This document shows, piece by piece, positions 11,417-24,400 of a DNA stretch of 64,000 bases; the first letter of the stretch is position 1, and every line of letters starts with the position of its first letter. A program made the translations under genes and the position numbers. Location: positions 38,342,036-38,406,035 of the forward strand of contig CM055106.1 in the NCBI GenBank assembly GCA_029204225.1. Reading direction: 5' to 3'. The notes beneath the pieces are model-generated. The model was not told the origin of the DNA, ran no database searches, and saw only the letters and a list, made by a program, of their open reading frames with translations. The DNA is from Diphasiastrum complanatum. Lineage: Eukaryota > Streptophyta > Lycopodiopsida > Lycopodiales > Lycopodiaceae.

Positions 11417-14400
11417 TCTCTCTAGCTCTAAAAGTATTCTACCCAAGTCATTGTCATAAGTGAGTGAATTCCCTGCATATAATCAAACCGGTACAAGGTC
11501 TATTCACATGAAAGACAAGGTGTATCATGCCTCCAAAAGTTCTCACTTATAAGTTAAAGTCGACTTGTTTCACTATTTTCAAAAGTCCACAATATCTCGA
11601 GGATAGTTTGTAGAGCTTTCTAGCCTACATAATTTAGAGTCTTTTGTTATCCGAAGCATGTAAGTACCCTCCCGCACTCTATAAGTAAAACTCTTATTGA
11701 AATATGTTTGTTACTTGTTTGCATCAATTTGGTCCGTATGGCCTAATATAATTAGGCTATACATCAAAAGTGATTGAGAATATGGTAATTTTTGGGTGTC
11801 ACAAGTCAAAAATTTATCTTCTTATAATCATTCAACTCCTTTTTTTTCACCTCATAAATAGCAAGTGATAAAATGAAACAAATGATTCTAAGGAGTGTTT
11901 GAATCCCCAATAGTGGCCCCAAATGTTGTCAATCATGCCTTAATCTTGGCTGATCATTCTTGTGTAGTGAAACCTTGTTGATCAACCACTGATTGAAGTT
12001 CGTACAACTTTTCATCAACTTAATGAAGTTCAAAAATTAGGTAAGAAATGAGAATGAACATAGAATACTAGCATTGGTAAGAACCTAAGACGCCATGTGA
12101 AAAGGTAGGAGACATTGGAAATTTTTCTGAGGCTAAGAACGAGCTTACAAAGTACTTATAGAAGAGGTAGAGGAAGCAAAGAGCCAAAGCTCTGACTTAG
12201 ACAAATTGCAAAATCAATTCATGGCTTTACATACATCATTCTACATATTTTATCCAAAGAGCTCTGTTTTGGTTTTTAAATTTACTTGCTTTTTTTCAAG
12301 TGTTTTGTGACCATGTGGGCAGAGCGGGGTCATATCAGTATCTTGTAAACATGTTAGCCATGCAAAGAGAATTATCTTTGGCAGCTCACATTCTAGTATC
12401 AAGCATATATCAGATGTACTGGATGCATATCTTGCTAGTGCAAGTGCACAGTGTTTAATATGTCAAATGTTTTGTACTTTTAGACACTGTCAATTTCAAA
12501 ATAACTTGAGAGCTGGTGAACTATGAAACTTACATATTGGATGGACAAAAGCTTTGTTCTTAAAGAAAAAAACATATCTAATAATTTGTTATTTGTTAAG
12601 AAGTGGATGTCTAATATACGGTAGTGTAGAGAAACTATGTATTTGAGATTGGGTCGTCTTTTCTAGCTTTAACATCTGTTTTGGGAAGTTTATTTGACCA
12701 GATTCGTTTTTTCTCCCTCCAAGCTGCTAATAAATAAATGCATAAAAAAAGATTGTAAGTTGGTCAATAGAATCAACAATCTTGGCAGGAAAGTTGTTCA
12801 GGTACAATATGCACTTAACAAAAATGGAGTCGCTTGTGGATATCAGGGTAATTCATCTGGTTTAGTGGAGACAATGAAGCAAAGATATTCGTACTCTTCA
12901 AATGTGAAGGAATTTTGAACCTTGGATAATTTATACATGACCTAAAACATTATTTGATGTGATCATACATTTTTTGGTTGCACTTAACGTCTCACATAAA
13001 TCAAGTAATTTTGTTCCTTGCATGTTGCCTTTTATGCTATTCAATAGAGATGGGAAAATTTGATCTATATACAAGTCATGTTTAATATTCCGTGTCATAT
13101 TATGTTGTGTCCTCAATAATTGATGGTAGAAATCTGTAGTGCTTCCAAGTGGCAAAATCGTACTATTCAATTATCATGTATGCTAAATTGATCAATATGG
13201 CTATTTTAATACCAAAGACTTGTTGGATAATAGGTCCCGACCCTGAGGTATAGTGCACAATTTCACTCACGTGCCTATGAACAAACAAGATAACAAAAAC
13301 ATAACTTGAAATTACCATGTGCTTAGAAAAAAAAAACAATGAAATTTCAAGTGCTATGTTTACATAGCACCAACTTAAAAAATGATGAATATACACCTTG
13401 CCTTGTCTGTGCACACCCCTGCCCCGCAACACACACACACACACAACTTACATCGTTTGATTGAAACCCTAAATTTAGAAAAAGACCAATCAAAACCGAA
13501 GTGACACATTTTCATCAATGTCAATGCTTGCATTATTTATAAACTAGACTCCATGAAAAATTAATCTTTGTATTATCTGATTTTTCCATGCAAAAGCACT
13601 TCTAGTCCTAATCTTAAAAAAATTTAGTAATGAATTTTTGAGTTTAAAAATCTCAAGAATTTGCGAGTGGTTAATGTATTTTAATGCAATGTCTATTAGA
13701 GATTGAAGCTTTCAAAGTATTAAAAAACTCGTGAAATTGGTGGAGTGATTCTAATGCTAAAATTAATAGTTGTTAAAAAACAATATAATATAACAAATTA
13801 TCAAAAACTTTGTACAATAGTTTGTATCACACTCAATCGTTATTGATACACAAAACAATACAATATTACCAAAAGTCGATTGTGACTTCTTGAAGTACAC
13901 ACCAATTTAAACAATTGCAAACCTTATAAATAATTTCTAGACTTCAAGTGTACCCTAATTATTCACACCAAATGATAGTACATTGACTAAGTGGCAAATC
14001 CTAAGGAAACAAACATACAGGACAGTGATTGCAAGGATAGAACAAATGTCTCCATTTTGTAAGAATCAAAGTTATCTTAAGCACGTGAATCTGAGGACTA
14101 GTGCATATATGAGTCATAGGCAATATAGGACCTCTCTCACTTCGACATTTAGTTTTGTTCCATTCCACTTGAAACCAATTGACGCACTTCAGGCACTCAA
14201 TCTTTTGAAAAGCTAGGAAATTAGCCTGCAGTTGCTTAAACTAGAGTATATTTGTTCTGAGCTTCCAGATCTAGTCACCAAGTTGCAATGAAATTAGAGC
14301 TACCTCAATATGTATACTACTAACTACTTTCACATTTTGTCTTTGCTCGACTTCGGATATTGTCTGAATCAATGAATTTCAAGTACCAAGACTTTTGAAC

Positions 14401-15342
14401 ATCTAGAAAAGCAATCTGCCAGTATTGCTCTAAGCTTCCTTTAAGATGCAGTTACCAAAATGCAATCAGAATGCAATATAAATCCTTTGATAAAGTTCAA
14501 ATGTCTTAGAATGGTACAAACATTAAAAAATTAGGATACTTGGCAAGATCGAGTCATCTTGCCTAGGCAATATGGTTGTCAACAAGGTAGAGTATACCAA
14601 ATCACACCATATTTTCATCATCTGCACACATTAGTCCTTGTCCTAATATGAGTAATCAAGCAAAACTTGGACCCGCAGATCCCGTTTCTTTCCAGGGATA
14701 TGCTGCCTTCAAAAAGGGTCATATCCATTATATCAGCAGAGAATTCGTTCCAGAAATTCCATCTAAGTCACCCTTCTCAAGTTTCTCCACTATAATAATG
14801 ATGAAACAGCGACCTAGGTCCATGTGTGTTGCCCTCGAACTTCTCTGGAGCCATCTTCAATCTTCAATCATCAGCTCCGTCGATTAAGCGCAATCAACAG
14901 TCGAAGACCTTTCCTTTCATCACATCCACATCAGCTTGTGGTGCTCTAATCATGTCAATACCTAAACTTCAACTTGTATATAATGGAGCGACAAGAAAAC
15001 TTCGACTTGGGGCTGCGTGTGTGACTCTATGATCAAGACTACTTACAATGCATCTGGATCTCAAGTGAATCAGAGCACATGTTTATGAGTCAAATTGATG
15101 AGGAATATAATGAATATCCTGTGTATGACCATATTATTGTACAAGTCATAGAACTTAGGTAAACGAGCTCTGATATGCCAGTGATGCTTTATCAGGAACC
15201 ATAGAACCATAAACTTCCATCAAGCATCTCAGCTGAACCTTAGCATACTATTTGGCAATAAAAATATCCTGAAACCCTTGCATCGCCCAAAAAGGTTTTT
15301 TTGGGTAAGAAGCTGCTGTCGATGGCCTAGTTTGTACCAAAC

Positions 15343-15492
15343 CTAATCCTCCCCTTCACTGTCACTAACTACCACACGCCTGCGTTGAACTGTCTTCCTA
15401 GGGGGAGAAGCCTCGGGGCTATACTCATCTTCTCTTTCTCTATCCTTCCTCTTTCTGCTGCTTTCATCGTCTCTTTCTCCATATCGTTTCTC
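15343..15492 (-). CDS. LEO1: LEO1 exon 11 and stop (residues 642-690)
   Basis: Acceptor ACTTACAG|GAGAAA. Encodes [20 protein letters not shown], then [20 protein letters not shown] and VVSDSEGED-stop (TAG at 15345-15343). The ESPPRK...RRK..I.DSDED ending of Arabidopsis VIP4 is clearly recognisable, so this is the natural C-terminus. Confidence 0.93.
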   Translation of the reverse strand, partial: EKRYGERDDESSRKRKDREREDEYSPEASPPRKTVQRRRVVVSDSEGED

Positions 15493-18400
15493 CTGTAAGT
15501 GAATGAAAACACTGTCAACAATTGCACTTAAATCAATGATGTCATGATCAAGCTGCTTTGATTATTATCTAGTTCTTTCAAAAGTCATCAATCTTAAAAA
15601 AGGACCAAGAATTTCAAGTCGGCAAGTAGGAATGAGACCCCCAGGGCGCAAGTGGGGAAGGGGGGGTTGTTGTGGTAACCACTGTAAACAAACTGGCAAA
15701 CAGTTCACTGGATCTATTGCACTCAAAAGATCATCAGGAAAATATACTTACAGCACAAAAGACTTCCAATGACTGGTAATCAAAATCGGATTGCAACAAG
15801 ATTCTTTACAAGCATCAAAGATGGACCTAAGAATTGCCTGAAGCTATTGATTTCTTCAAGGAATTTCAGATCCATTGAGAGAGAGAAAGATAATGTATTT
15901 CTTACCGAAGGTATGAGGAGAGGATTCATCCAAAATCTAGATGTGGAAAGAAACTTTGAGCACAGCAATTCTTTGACTGCTTGCTGTAAATCATGATGAC
16001 ACTTGGAAAAGCACTGACCAGCACAGGATGAAATATGGCAGTTCGTTACTGATTATATGAAGTTCTCAAGGTAAAACAAGCATAAATAAGTTGTTGCTTT
16101 TAACATCTACCCACTTGAAGCAACAACTACTCCCCAGGTCAATGTGGCATTGCTTTCAGTTGTGAGTGTCTTTGAAAGCCTCGCATATTTGAGAGCTATG
16201 TGACCTTACTAGCTGATTGACAGCATGCCAATTTTCAGCTTTTCTTCTTGTTCAATAAATGACCACCTTCAGCAAACTTCTATTTACAATCTTTTTGGTA
16301 AATTAAAAGTTTGCAGACATGTAGTTTTTCTTACTGTATTTCTTCTACAAGAGCCAAAACCACACGGTAATTTAGTCCAGTGAATGGCATTATTCAGATA
16401 CTAGAGCGAACAAATAGCACATAGAACATCGATGTGATTTTATACAACCAGTTACAAATATGACAACTATCAATAACTGAAACTATTACAGCAATTCCAA
16501 AGAACAGGTAGGATGGTTCGAGCGCTTAAAAAAGGGACATCTTAGAAACTTTCACTGTTTTTAACTGGATCGTGTGGCTGCATGTATTCTCAATTTAAGA
16601 ATGCATCACAAAGATTTAATTGTTTTTAACTGGATCGTGTGGCTGCATGTATTCTCAATTTAAGAATGGATCACAAAGATTTCATTGTTTTCCAAGCATT
16701 AGCTTTGGCAAACCAAGCATTAGCTTTGGCAAACAGTTTAAAAGCTTCACCATGTCCAACTCATGCTGAAACAAACTCAAAGTAAAGCTGGTGATATGAT
16801 GCTTGCATTGCTTAGATAGGCACCTTCTTCAAAATTACTTATGTCCCTACAAAAGCTTTAACCCCTTTAATCCTTTGCAAAACATGCTACTATTATGGAA
16901 GCCATAATGAAAAGTGAGCAAATACCATACATAAATAGTAGGTCTCACTTAAGCCAGACAATCTTACCAAGTAAAAAAATTGTATGGTATTGGATGTAGG
17001 CTTTGGCTGGATTTAAACACACATGAGTCTCATGAAAGGGATACAGTATACACCTAAAAAAATTAGACCATGAGACTAGTCTATAGACCGACAAGGGGCC
17101 TTTTGAATATGTTGGGCAACCCTAACAATCCAACCTAGGAAAATTAAAGGGTTCCATAATTTTTGTCACAACCAACCAGCACAAGTTTTCTTCCTCTTCC
17201 ATACCCAATCATCCATGTAGTATTGCTCATTGAATCAAGACAGTGTTCAGCCTGTGCCAGCTCCTCATCCCTAATGTATTAACTCAACCAGCCCTTCAAG
17301 CAGGTGAACAGGGGACTGAAGTACATTCCCATCAAGGTTATGGAGGGCTCAGTTACTGCACCAAATCTCACTGACACATGGGGATGAGGAGCTGGCAAGG
17401 GTTGAAGCAGGTGGCTAACTTGCTGAATAAGTTAACACATTCCATGTAGCAAGCTTAGGCCAGTACTCTACAAGCAAAAATTTGAAACACTATATATGGT
17501 TTTTGTCACACTATATACTTTCACATAGGCAAAGTAGAGCTACAAGCTGAAAGCTATGTATAATCTCCAGCCCTCTAAGCTGAATCTAGTTCCTAGAACT
17601 CTAGACTGCCTATTCCCTCCCCTGTTCAATAGCTACCTTGTCACCCAAGGGCCCTGCTGCAGAATGAGCCACCAAAATGTCAACAAGAGTCATGAGCCGA
17701 TCCCCATGGATAACCAGGCTAGGCCATGAATAGGTGGACAAAGTTATATTCGTATGGCATCAAATGAGTACCAATGCACATACAAACTTGCACTGAGAAA
17801 ATCAAAGCCTCTGAAAGATGGCCAGAGTCATCAAGAAACCCCCACACGAGAACATTTTCCGGGGAGGAGGGTTCGGGGGAATGCAATGTTATCACATATT
17901 ATTTTTTCCTAACAGGTATTAAAAGTATTATTATTCTGTAGATCAAAATTTAAGCACTCAATTATAGATAAAATGTAAACTGGGAGGAAAAACAATAGGC
18001 GTGGTGAACAAAAACATTTGGTGTGCAAAGGGGAGAAAATTCGTCCCAAACCTTGAGCTGCATGAGGAATATAGCTCAGAACAGGTTGGAATACGTTCCA
18101 TTGCAAAGGGAGTGTTCCTCCACACTCCTGTGGTGGAGAACAACATTTCCCCATTCTCAGGGGATGGGAATGCATTCCCTGGCAACTAGACTTTGAAGGC
18201 TCCTTCAAAATCCTGAAGAAATACCTAAAATAGACTTCAGATGCCCAAAATAGACACATGAGTTTTATAAACTAGATTTAAGCAGGTCATGTAGATGCCA
18301 GATACTGCAAAGGCCATAGATGTAAAAACTTCTGCCGCCTATATGAATAGGCAAATCTCTGCTGTGAAAAGCAAGCACGCAACTACTTAGCAATGGCAAC

Positions 18401-21400
18401 CCATATAGAGAGAGATAATCTCACAAACGATGAAGAATACTTAAATCCCTGACAAAATCTGGATCTATTGGTAAGCACATTGCACAATTCATGTATTGAA
18501 CAGTAATGATGGTCCATACCTCATTCAGTTGCGATCGACCTCTTTCTTCTGATCTCCAATTTCTGTCATCTTCTTCTTCCTCCTCTTCCTCCTCTTCTGC
18601 TTCTTCATCTCCTTCCTGTTCTGCTTCATCATTGAACCCCACCTCAGCTTCTTGCGGATCACTCTCATATTCTGAGGGCTCACCCTCACTTTCTTCTGAA
18701 AAAGATTCCTCCACTTCAGGTTTTGAACGCGGTGGAGGTAGTCTTTCCTTCGCATGCTTCAATGGAGTATCCTTTATTGGCCGTGTTTGCTGCACAATTC
18801 ATGTCTAGAGAATGTGAAGCAATGAAAATATTTTTTGAGTTTATTCTCTTGTATAAATCCAAATCCAAATCCAACTAATAGCTTAACCAGCACAAGCAGA
18901 AGGAATGGAATGAAGACCACTATAGTATTCTCTATTTGTTTGATTGATAGTTGCTCCACTTCTCCAATCTTAACATACAACAAAAAGAGCAGGTGTACAT
19001 GTCACATACCAGTTGACCAATGATACAAAGTACAAACTTAGAGAACAACCATGGAAAGCTTTAGTTACGGAAATACTACCATCGGAATTGAATTGTAAAA
19101 TTCCATATGCATCAGTATTCTGATGCCACAGTTGTGAATGTGGTTGGCTGCTATGTTACTCATAACTCCTCAAAAGAAGCACTCAAATTCTAGCCAAAGC
19201 ACGTGCATTTCCTGAGTCAAAAATTCAATAATGAGACTGAGATGATTGACAATCTTACCCGTTTGGCATTTATTATTCTTTTTTCTGCTCTACCCTCTGC
19301 TTCCAGCTGCTCTTGAAACCTGCGTGCATCTAAAGACTTCTTTCCCTCATTATACTCATCTCTTTCTTCTTCCTACATTCAATGGCCACATCACAATCAT
19401 TTGCCAGTGAAACGAGGACCCTGATGTCATTACACTAAAGACAGCACTGTAACCACTAACTAAGAAATAACTCATATTTGGTCAAAATTTATAGCCAATG
19501 GTCCCTTCTGCTTTCAGCAGAGTGCTCTTTGTGCAAGTCTTCAATAATTTCACCAGTTTTTCTCCAGTAGAAAAGTTTTTGTACTTGCACTCTCTGAAGC
19601 GGAGAGCTATTAAAACATCAAAAGAGAACATAAAGCAAAGGAACAGAAATCAAACCTCCTCCAGTGCACCCTCAAGATATCCTGGAGAAAGCTGGGGCTC
19701 TCTCTCACGTGCTGGTAGATATTTTCTATTTATCTTTTCTTGCTTTCGTTGGAGATCTTCACGACTTCTTATCTGTTGTTCTAACGCCTGTAACAACAAC
19801 ATTTTGGTCAATGAAATTTCAAAAAAGTTATAAAGGACAACACCATTGTCTCCTTCCATTAACAATAATGAACTGCTAGAGTTCTAAGATATTAAAGGTT
19901 CAAGTTTGAGTTAAGTCAAACACCATAGTGACCATACATTAACATACTAGAATTGTGAAATTCCACTTGCATGTCATAAAATATGACTTCTTACAGCTGT
20001 CCTGAGCTCAGATTTCCGATTGTATGTAGTTTTTCAAATGGTGAGAGAGACTGGAAGAGAGAGAAAGTGGAAAGGGTAGGAAGGGGCCAAGTGTAGAACA
20101 AATAGAGAGAGAGAGAGAGAGATGAGGCCATGTAGGAGGTCAAGGGGAGAGGGGGGGGGCAGTAGAGAGAGAATGAGGGGGAACGAGAGAAAATGCAATG
20201 GAGAAGAGGTTACACGTAGGTCGAGTAGGAGAGGGGAGGGGAAGAGAGAGATATGTGTACAAATGGTAGAATGCCCAAGTAGAGGAGAGAGGGAGAGAGC
20301 AAGAAAATGAGGAGAGAGAGAAAGAGAGATGGTGAAGACCGAAGGTGATCCAAGATATCATAGCTCCTCAAGAGATGGTGAAGATCCTCCAAGCCAAGCT
20401 GTTGCTCCCATCCAAGAGTTGCTCCACACCTCCAACAACTACACAAAGTGAGGAGGAGGCCGAGCCACATTCCTATATCTTGAAAGAGGAGGTGAAACCA
20501 TCTTTGCTTGAATTTACTTGTTTTCCCTCTTACAAAGAGGATTTTCCATGAAGGACTTGAAGACTATCTCAAGGTGTTCTTTGTATTCTTGTTCACTTTT
20601 GCAAAACAATAAGATATCATTAAAAGAAGTACCAACAAAGTGCCTATTCCCCAAGCCTTCTGCAGAGACTCTTACATGTTTGCCACAATGCTCCCAGATT
20701 ACCTCTTGCTTTGCATAATTCACCATAGGATTGTGCTCCTTATGCCATGGCACCGTGCCTAAGATTGCATACTCTTTGAAGTGGCGCCACCATGAAGTAA
20801 ACCATCTCCGTTCCTACTCCAACCTATATTTTTTACTTTCCAATAACAAGATAGATAGAGACGCTTCCATAAGTAAAAGTAACTTGTGCTTCTAAATATG
20901 GCATCTTATAATTTACTCCTATGTCTTTTGCCAACAAATTTGAAATTATATTATGAGATGATCTGGAACAAAAAGGATAAAAGAGGACTTCTCTTCCATC
21001 TAGTCCCAAGTTGTTAGAAGATCGTGGGCCTTCAGATCTTCAATGGTTTGCACCACCAATTTCTTGCCTTCTCATGACAGTCAAGAGTTAAGACTCAAGA
21101 CTCAACTATTAGGAGTTAGGACTTGGATGTTATAAGTTCCAAGTGAGAGCTTAGTATTTACTACCTAGAAACTAGAATCTAGATTCTAGTAAAAACTATC
21201 AACATCTACAACCCAAGCTCCTATAGTCTAAGCTCTCCTAGCTCTAAGCCTCCTCCTAATAGGTGCTGCTGAGTCTCATGTATCCTCCACCTAAACAATC
21301 AAACGGAAGTCCTCATCAAAAAGAGCGACAGATTAAGAGGCAGGACGCCCCTCATCCTCACCCTCATCCTCATCCTCACTCTCCTCAAATAATGATAAGA

Positions 21401-24400
21401 TCATCAACATACATCACCACAATAACAATCTGATCATCTTTGACCAAAACATACGGTGTAGACTCATAACTACCGCGAAACCCAAGCTACTCAAAGTATG
21501 AAGCAATGCTTGTGTACCATGCCATGGATGCTTGCTTAAGACCATATAATGCTTTGTCTAACATGCAAACCGATTCTTCTTTTCCCTCCATAATGTATAT
21601 CTTTTTTCTTGATCATCATAACCAAGAATTGCTTTTGAATCCAACTTAATTTTCATGTCCTTAAGAATATGAGAATACACAATGCTTCCAAAAACTCTCA
21701 CATGACTTACATTTGGCTTTAATGCTTCTTCTGGAGTATAGTAGGACTTCTATTCAAAAGATAAACCACCGTTTGAAATGCTTCTCCCCAAAAAGAACTT
21801 GGAAGATCCCTACCCTTTACCATGCTCCTAGCACACTCGGCAATTGAGCGGTTCTTTCTTTTTGCACTTTATTTTGTTGAGGCGCATTTGTACCTACAAA
21901 TTGTCTCTTTATTCCACTGTTTTTGCAAAATATTTGAAACTCTGTAGAAAGGTACTCACCCCCTTAATCCAAACATAGGATCTCTATTTGTTTGCAATTT
22001 ACTTTTCCACCTATGCCTTGAACCAAGTAAAACATTTAAAAGCATCACTTAAAATATATATCCATGTCTTCCTAGAATGATCAACCACAAAAGCATAGAC
22101 AAAGCTTGCTCCCCCAAATGATTGTGCCTTCATAGGATCACACAAATCAATATGAACCAGCTAAAGGATATCCTTCGCCCTAAAAGTACTAGAAGAAATT
22201 TTTTTGTCCATGGGAAACTCAGATAAGTTGTTATGTGTCACAATCTGAGGACAGACAATAAGCATATTATATTTCCTCAAAACTTGCAAGCTATTATAGT
22301 TCAAACAACCAAATCTTCCGTGCCATTACTTACTTTCCATCCATCTCTACAACTCCCGCTTGATGACTCACTAGAGCTTGAAGTTCATAAATATTCCAGC
22401 GATAACTCCTTCCGTTACCACATAATTCTTTTTCTTTTTGATAAGACAACGTTCTTCATCAAATTGCACCATCATGTGTTGATTTGTAATAGCTAAGTAA
22501 GTTGTTCATTATGCCAGGTACATAAAGAACATCTTTGATGGCTCCTATTTTAACTTTAAGGTAACTGAACTTGAACTTTTCCAACACATTTAATGTCATA
22601 TATATGTAATTGTCACCTAACTTGACATTTAGCACCATCGTCCTACTGTTGAAAATTGGACAACCACTCTCGATGAGGTGTCATATGCTTAGATGCCCCT
22701 GAACCTATACATGCACCAACAATCTTCCTCCTTTATCACTAGATGATGTTGATGCTGAAAACAACTCACATTAATCAAGTATCAAAATGCTTCCCTTCTC
22801 ATTATAAGATTCTTCGCCCTTTACAAAATTTCCCACTTGTTTCTTATTGTTCAATTTCTTCTTTTTACACTCAACAGCATAATCTCGAAACTTGCCGCAA
22901 TCATCACAATTACCATTCAGCTTAGGACTTGTCTCCATACCATCCTCTTACTGATTTTGTTGCTTCTGCTTTCCTGTGTCCACCTTGCCTTTTCGTCCTT
23001 CCCTATAATTTTGTCCTTGCCTTCTGGCGATGAATGCTTGCTCTTTGAAGTATTCCCTGTTCATGAAATTAAGACGTCTGATTTCTTCCTATAGTAATAT
23101 AGCATTCAATTCGTCGGAACTTGGCTTAGTCTCTCGTAGAGAAAACTTTATGAAAAATTTTTGATATGCAACCGGAAACTATTAGGCACAATAGACACTA
23201 TTAACTAAATCAGGGACCCTTTCACCAACTGCTATGAGTTGACCCTTGAGATCTTCACTTTAGTAAAGTAGTCTGTCAATGATTCCCTTATATTCACTTT
23301 CAGTGTATATAATTTATTTGTCAAAAACAAAATCCGTAATCGATTAACATTCCCGTATAGATTTTTTAGAATATTCCAAACTTCCTTGGGTCCAGGAGCA
23401 TCCCTGATATGAGGAATTATCATATCTTTGACTGATAAAGTTAATGATATGATGAGCCTTTGTTTTCCATTTTTGGTATTCTCCCTAATCCCTTTCATCC
23501 CATAACAACTTCCCAATATTCTCAATCCATGAGAATATTTTGCACTTACTATTTGGAAAGTTATTGCCATCAAGCTTACTAGCTTTAGGTAATCCTCAAT
23601 CATTCAAACTTGCCATTTTTGAAAAAATCTTAGTCACTGCCCTTAAATTAAGGTCCTTATAATAAAGTTAGTTGCCTTAGCTGCCCCTTGGACCTTTAGT
23701 TGCCTTTAAACAAAGACTGATTCCTACCCTACAATTGGTTAGTTGCCTCTTCAAGAAATTCAGTTGTTTGTGGCTTGCTTAACCTTCGATGACAGCTGAT
23801 GCATGGATGTGCTCACACTTCTCTTTCCTCACCAAACTCATACACCTTAGGAGGGTATGGATCACCAGGAAGGCAGGGGGCTGAAGGGGTGGTCTTAGGA
23901 TCCAGATTAGGCATCACTATAGAAGAATGGGATTTAGAGAGAGAGAGAGAGAGAGAGATTTACTAACATGTTTTAATGCCAAAAGGCATAAAAGATGGAG
24001 TAGTACAACTCACGTGTGTACTGCCAAGGGAGCATATGCATGAAGCACATAATGCCTAAATCTAGTCTAGAGAGAGAGAGATTCATTGATCCAAATGAAC
24101 ATAATAACACTGTTGATGGCTCTTTGTGAGGAATAACCCTCAGATTACTCCCACATTGAATCACCTACCACTAGCAAGTACTCTATGCCTCTAAGCTTCA
24201 AATTTTTCTAGAATCAACGTCCAAATCTTTTGGTAGTCTAGTTGAAAAGCAGCCAACTATATAGCGATGTTATGAGTAGGACAGTACCCCGCATACGAAG
24301 AAGACATGCAACCTTCGATGTTATGAGGACCACCCATCCCTACTCTGTTCAATCTTTCCCAAGAGTGATAATATAAAAAGGCATCATTGCCCAAGAGTAG

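Larger units (their letters stand above)
8900..15342. other. AT-rich intergenic region, no supported gene
   Basis: Between the Copia relic and the 3' end of LEO1 I find only short chance frames, poly(A) tracts (about 10015-10030), a CA microsatellite (13431-13444) and tandem duplications listed separately. No family motif was recognised on either strand. Old unrecognisable transposon sequence is likely. Confidence 0.5.
15493..18519 (-). other. LEO1: LEO1 intron 10 (3,027 bp)
   Basis: GTATGG..TTACAG. Contains two short tandem duplications and a 16-bp inverted repeat, annotated separately. No transposon coding sequence was recognised. Confidence 0.85.

Noticed and set aside
14648-15032. Possible small gene upstream of the LEO1 3' end
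   Set aside because: Two short overlapping frames with no motif, splice pattern or family resemblance.
18506-18808. Serine-rich plus-strand frame
   Set aside because: Complement of the Glu-rich LEO1 exon 10.
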